Of a stretch of DNA of 7,083 nucleotides, positions 6,985 through 7,083 are shown piece after piece. The notes beneath the pieces are model-generated. The model worked only from the letters and a program-made list of their open reading frames with translations, was not told the DNA's origin and made no database searches. A program made the translations under genes and the position numbers. How positions within the stretch are numbered: the first letter of the stretch is position 1; each line of letters opens with the position of its first letter. The DNA is from Akkermansiaceae bacterium (GTDB taxonomy: Bacteria > Verrucomicrobiota > Verrucomicrobiia > Verrucomicrobiales > Akkermansiaceae): positions 1-7,083 of the forward strand of contig JABHEX010000092.1 of NCBI GenBank assembly GCA_018676385.1, read 5' to 3'.

Positions 6985-6995
6985 TTTGTAATCAC
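6981..6995. promoter_or_regulatory. Perfect dyad in the leader of the oxidoreductase gene
   Basis: GTGATT and AATCAC form a perfect 6-bp inverted repeat around TGT. The dyad overlaps the end of box A, so the two could be parts of a single protein-binding site. A stem of this size could also be a minor RNA hairpin. Function is inferred only from symmetry and position. Confidence 0.35.
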
Positions 6996-7009
6996 TCTAA
7001 AAATTCAAC

Positions 7010-7038
7010 ATCCTATGATTAAATCGCTCAACTAACAA
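7010..7038 (-). promoter_or_regulatory. Candidate sigma-70-type promoter for the oxidoreductase gene
   Basis: On the minus strand TTGTTA (7033-7038) and TAGGAT (7010-7015) are separated by exactly 17 bp. Each hexamer matches the consensus at 4 of 6 positions. Transcription would begin near 7003 and give a leader of about 80 bases before the ATG at 6922. The region is AT-rich, so chance matches are possible. Confidence 0.35.
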
Positions 7039-7049
7039 AAAATGCACGG

Positions 7050-7065
7050 TTGCCAATCAGGGTGA
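7050..7065. repeat. Box B of the imperfect direct repeat
   Basis: The plus strand reads TTGCCAATCAGGGTGA, with three differences from box A at 6969-6984. It lies just upstream of the proposed -35 element, so the two boxes bracket the promoter. Confidence 0.4.
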
Positions 7066-7083
7066 GCAAATTAATCTATCCTC

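Overview
The window looks like a stretch of chromosome from a Gram-negative member of the PVC group, most likely Verrucomicrobiota. The clues are a Planctomycete-type cytochrome domain fused to leucine-rich repeats, a Tat-exported Gfo/Idh/MocA oxidoreductase of the kind abundant in these bacteria, a TonB-dependent outer-membrane receptor, and a near absence of clear Shine-Dalgarno sequences. The phylum is inferred from protein style alone and is not proven.

Layout: (1) 1-1023 (+) is the 3' part of a gene for a single-heme c-type cytochrome/LRR protein. Its reading frame is still open at the left edge, so the true start lies outside the window. (2) A strong hairpin terminator at 1050-1086 overlaps the 3' end of the convergent gene 1062-1409 (-), which encodes a short DksA/TraR-type zinc-finger protein with an extended -10 promoter. 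(3) Divergent from it, an adenosylcobalamin riboswitch (about 1541-1740) leads directly into a btuB-like TonB-dependent receptor gene (1754-3619, +), which ends in a 15-bp stem terminator. (4) On the minus strand, a Gfo/Idh/MocA oxidoreductase gene (6922-5552) is followed 66 bp downstream by a gene for a secreted 552-aa protein of a poorly characterised family with a deacetylase-like (beta/alpha) look (5485-3827). The two may be co-transcribed from a promoter near 7010-7038 that is flanked by two similar 16-bp boxes.

Functional reading: the centre is a self-contained cobalamin-uptake unit in which the riboswitch in the leader lowers receptor synthesis when cobalamin is plentiful. The right-hand pair looks like an accessory carbohydrate-processing module acting outside the cytoplasm, with an NAD(P)-type sugar oxidoreductase fold plus a secreted glycan-active-like protein. 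The left-hand cytochrome/LRR protein is a membrane- or periplasm-associated protein of unknown role. I see no mobile element, CRISPR array, tRNA or rRNA. Nothing here amounts to a clearly new system; the most interesting items are the riboswitch leader architecture, the two-box arrangement around the right-hand promoter, the secreted protein that lacks deacetylase metal motifs, and the heme-LRR fusion.
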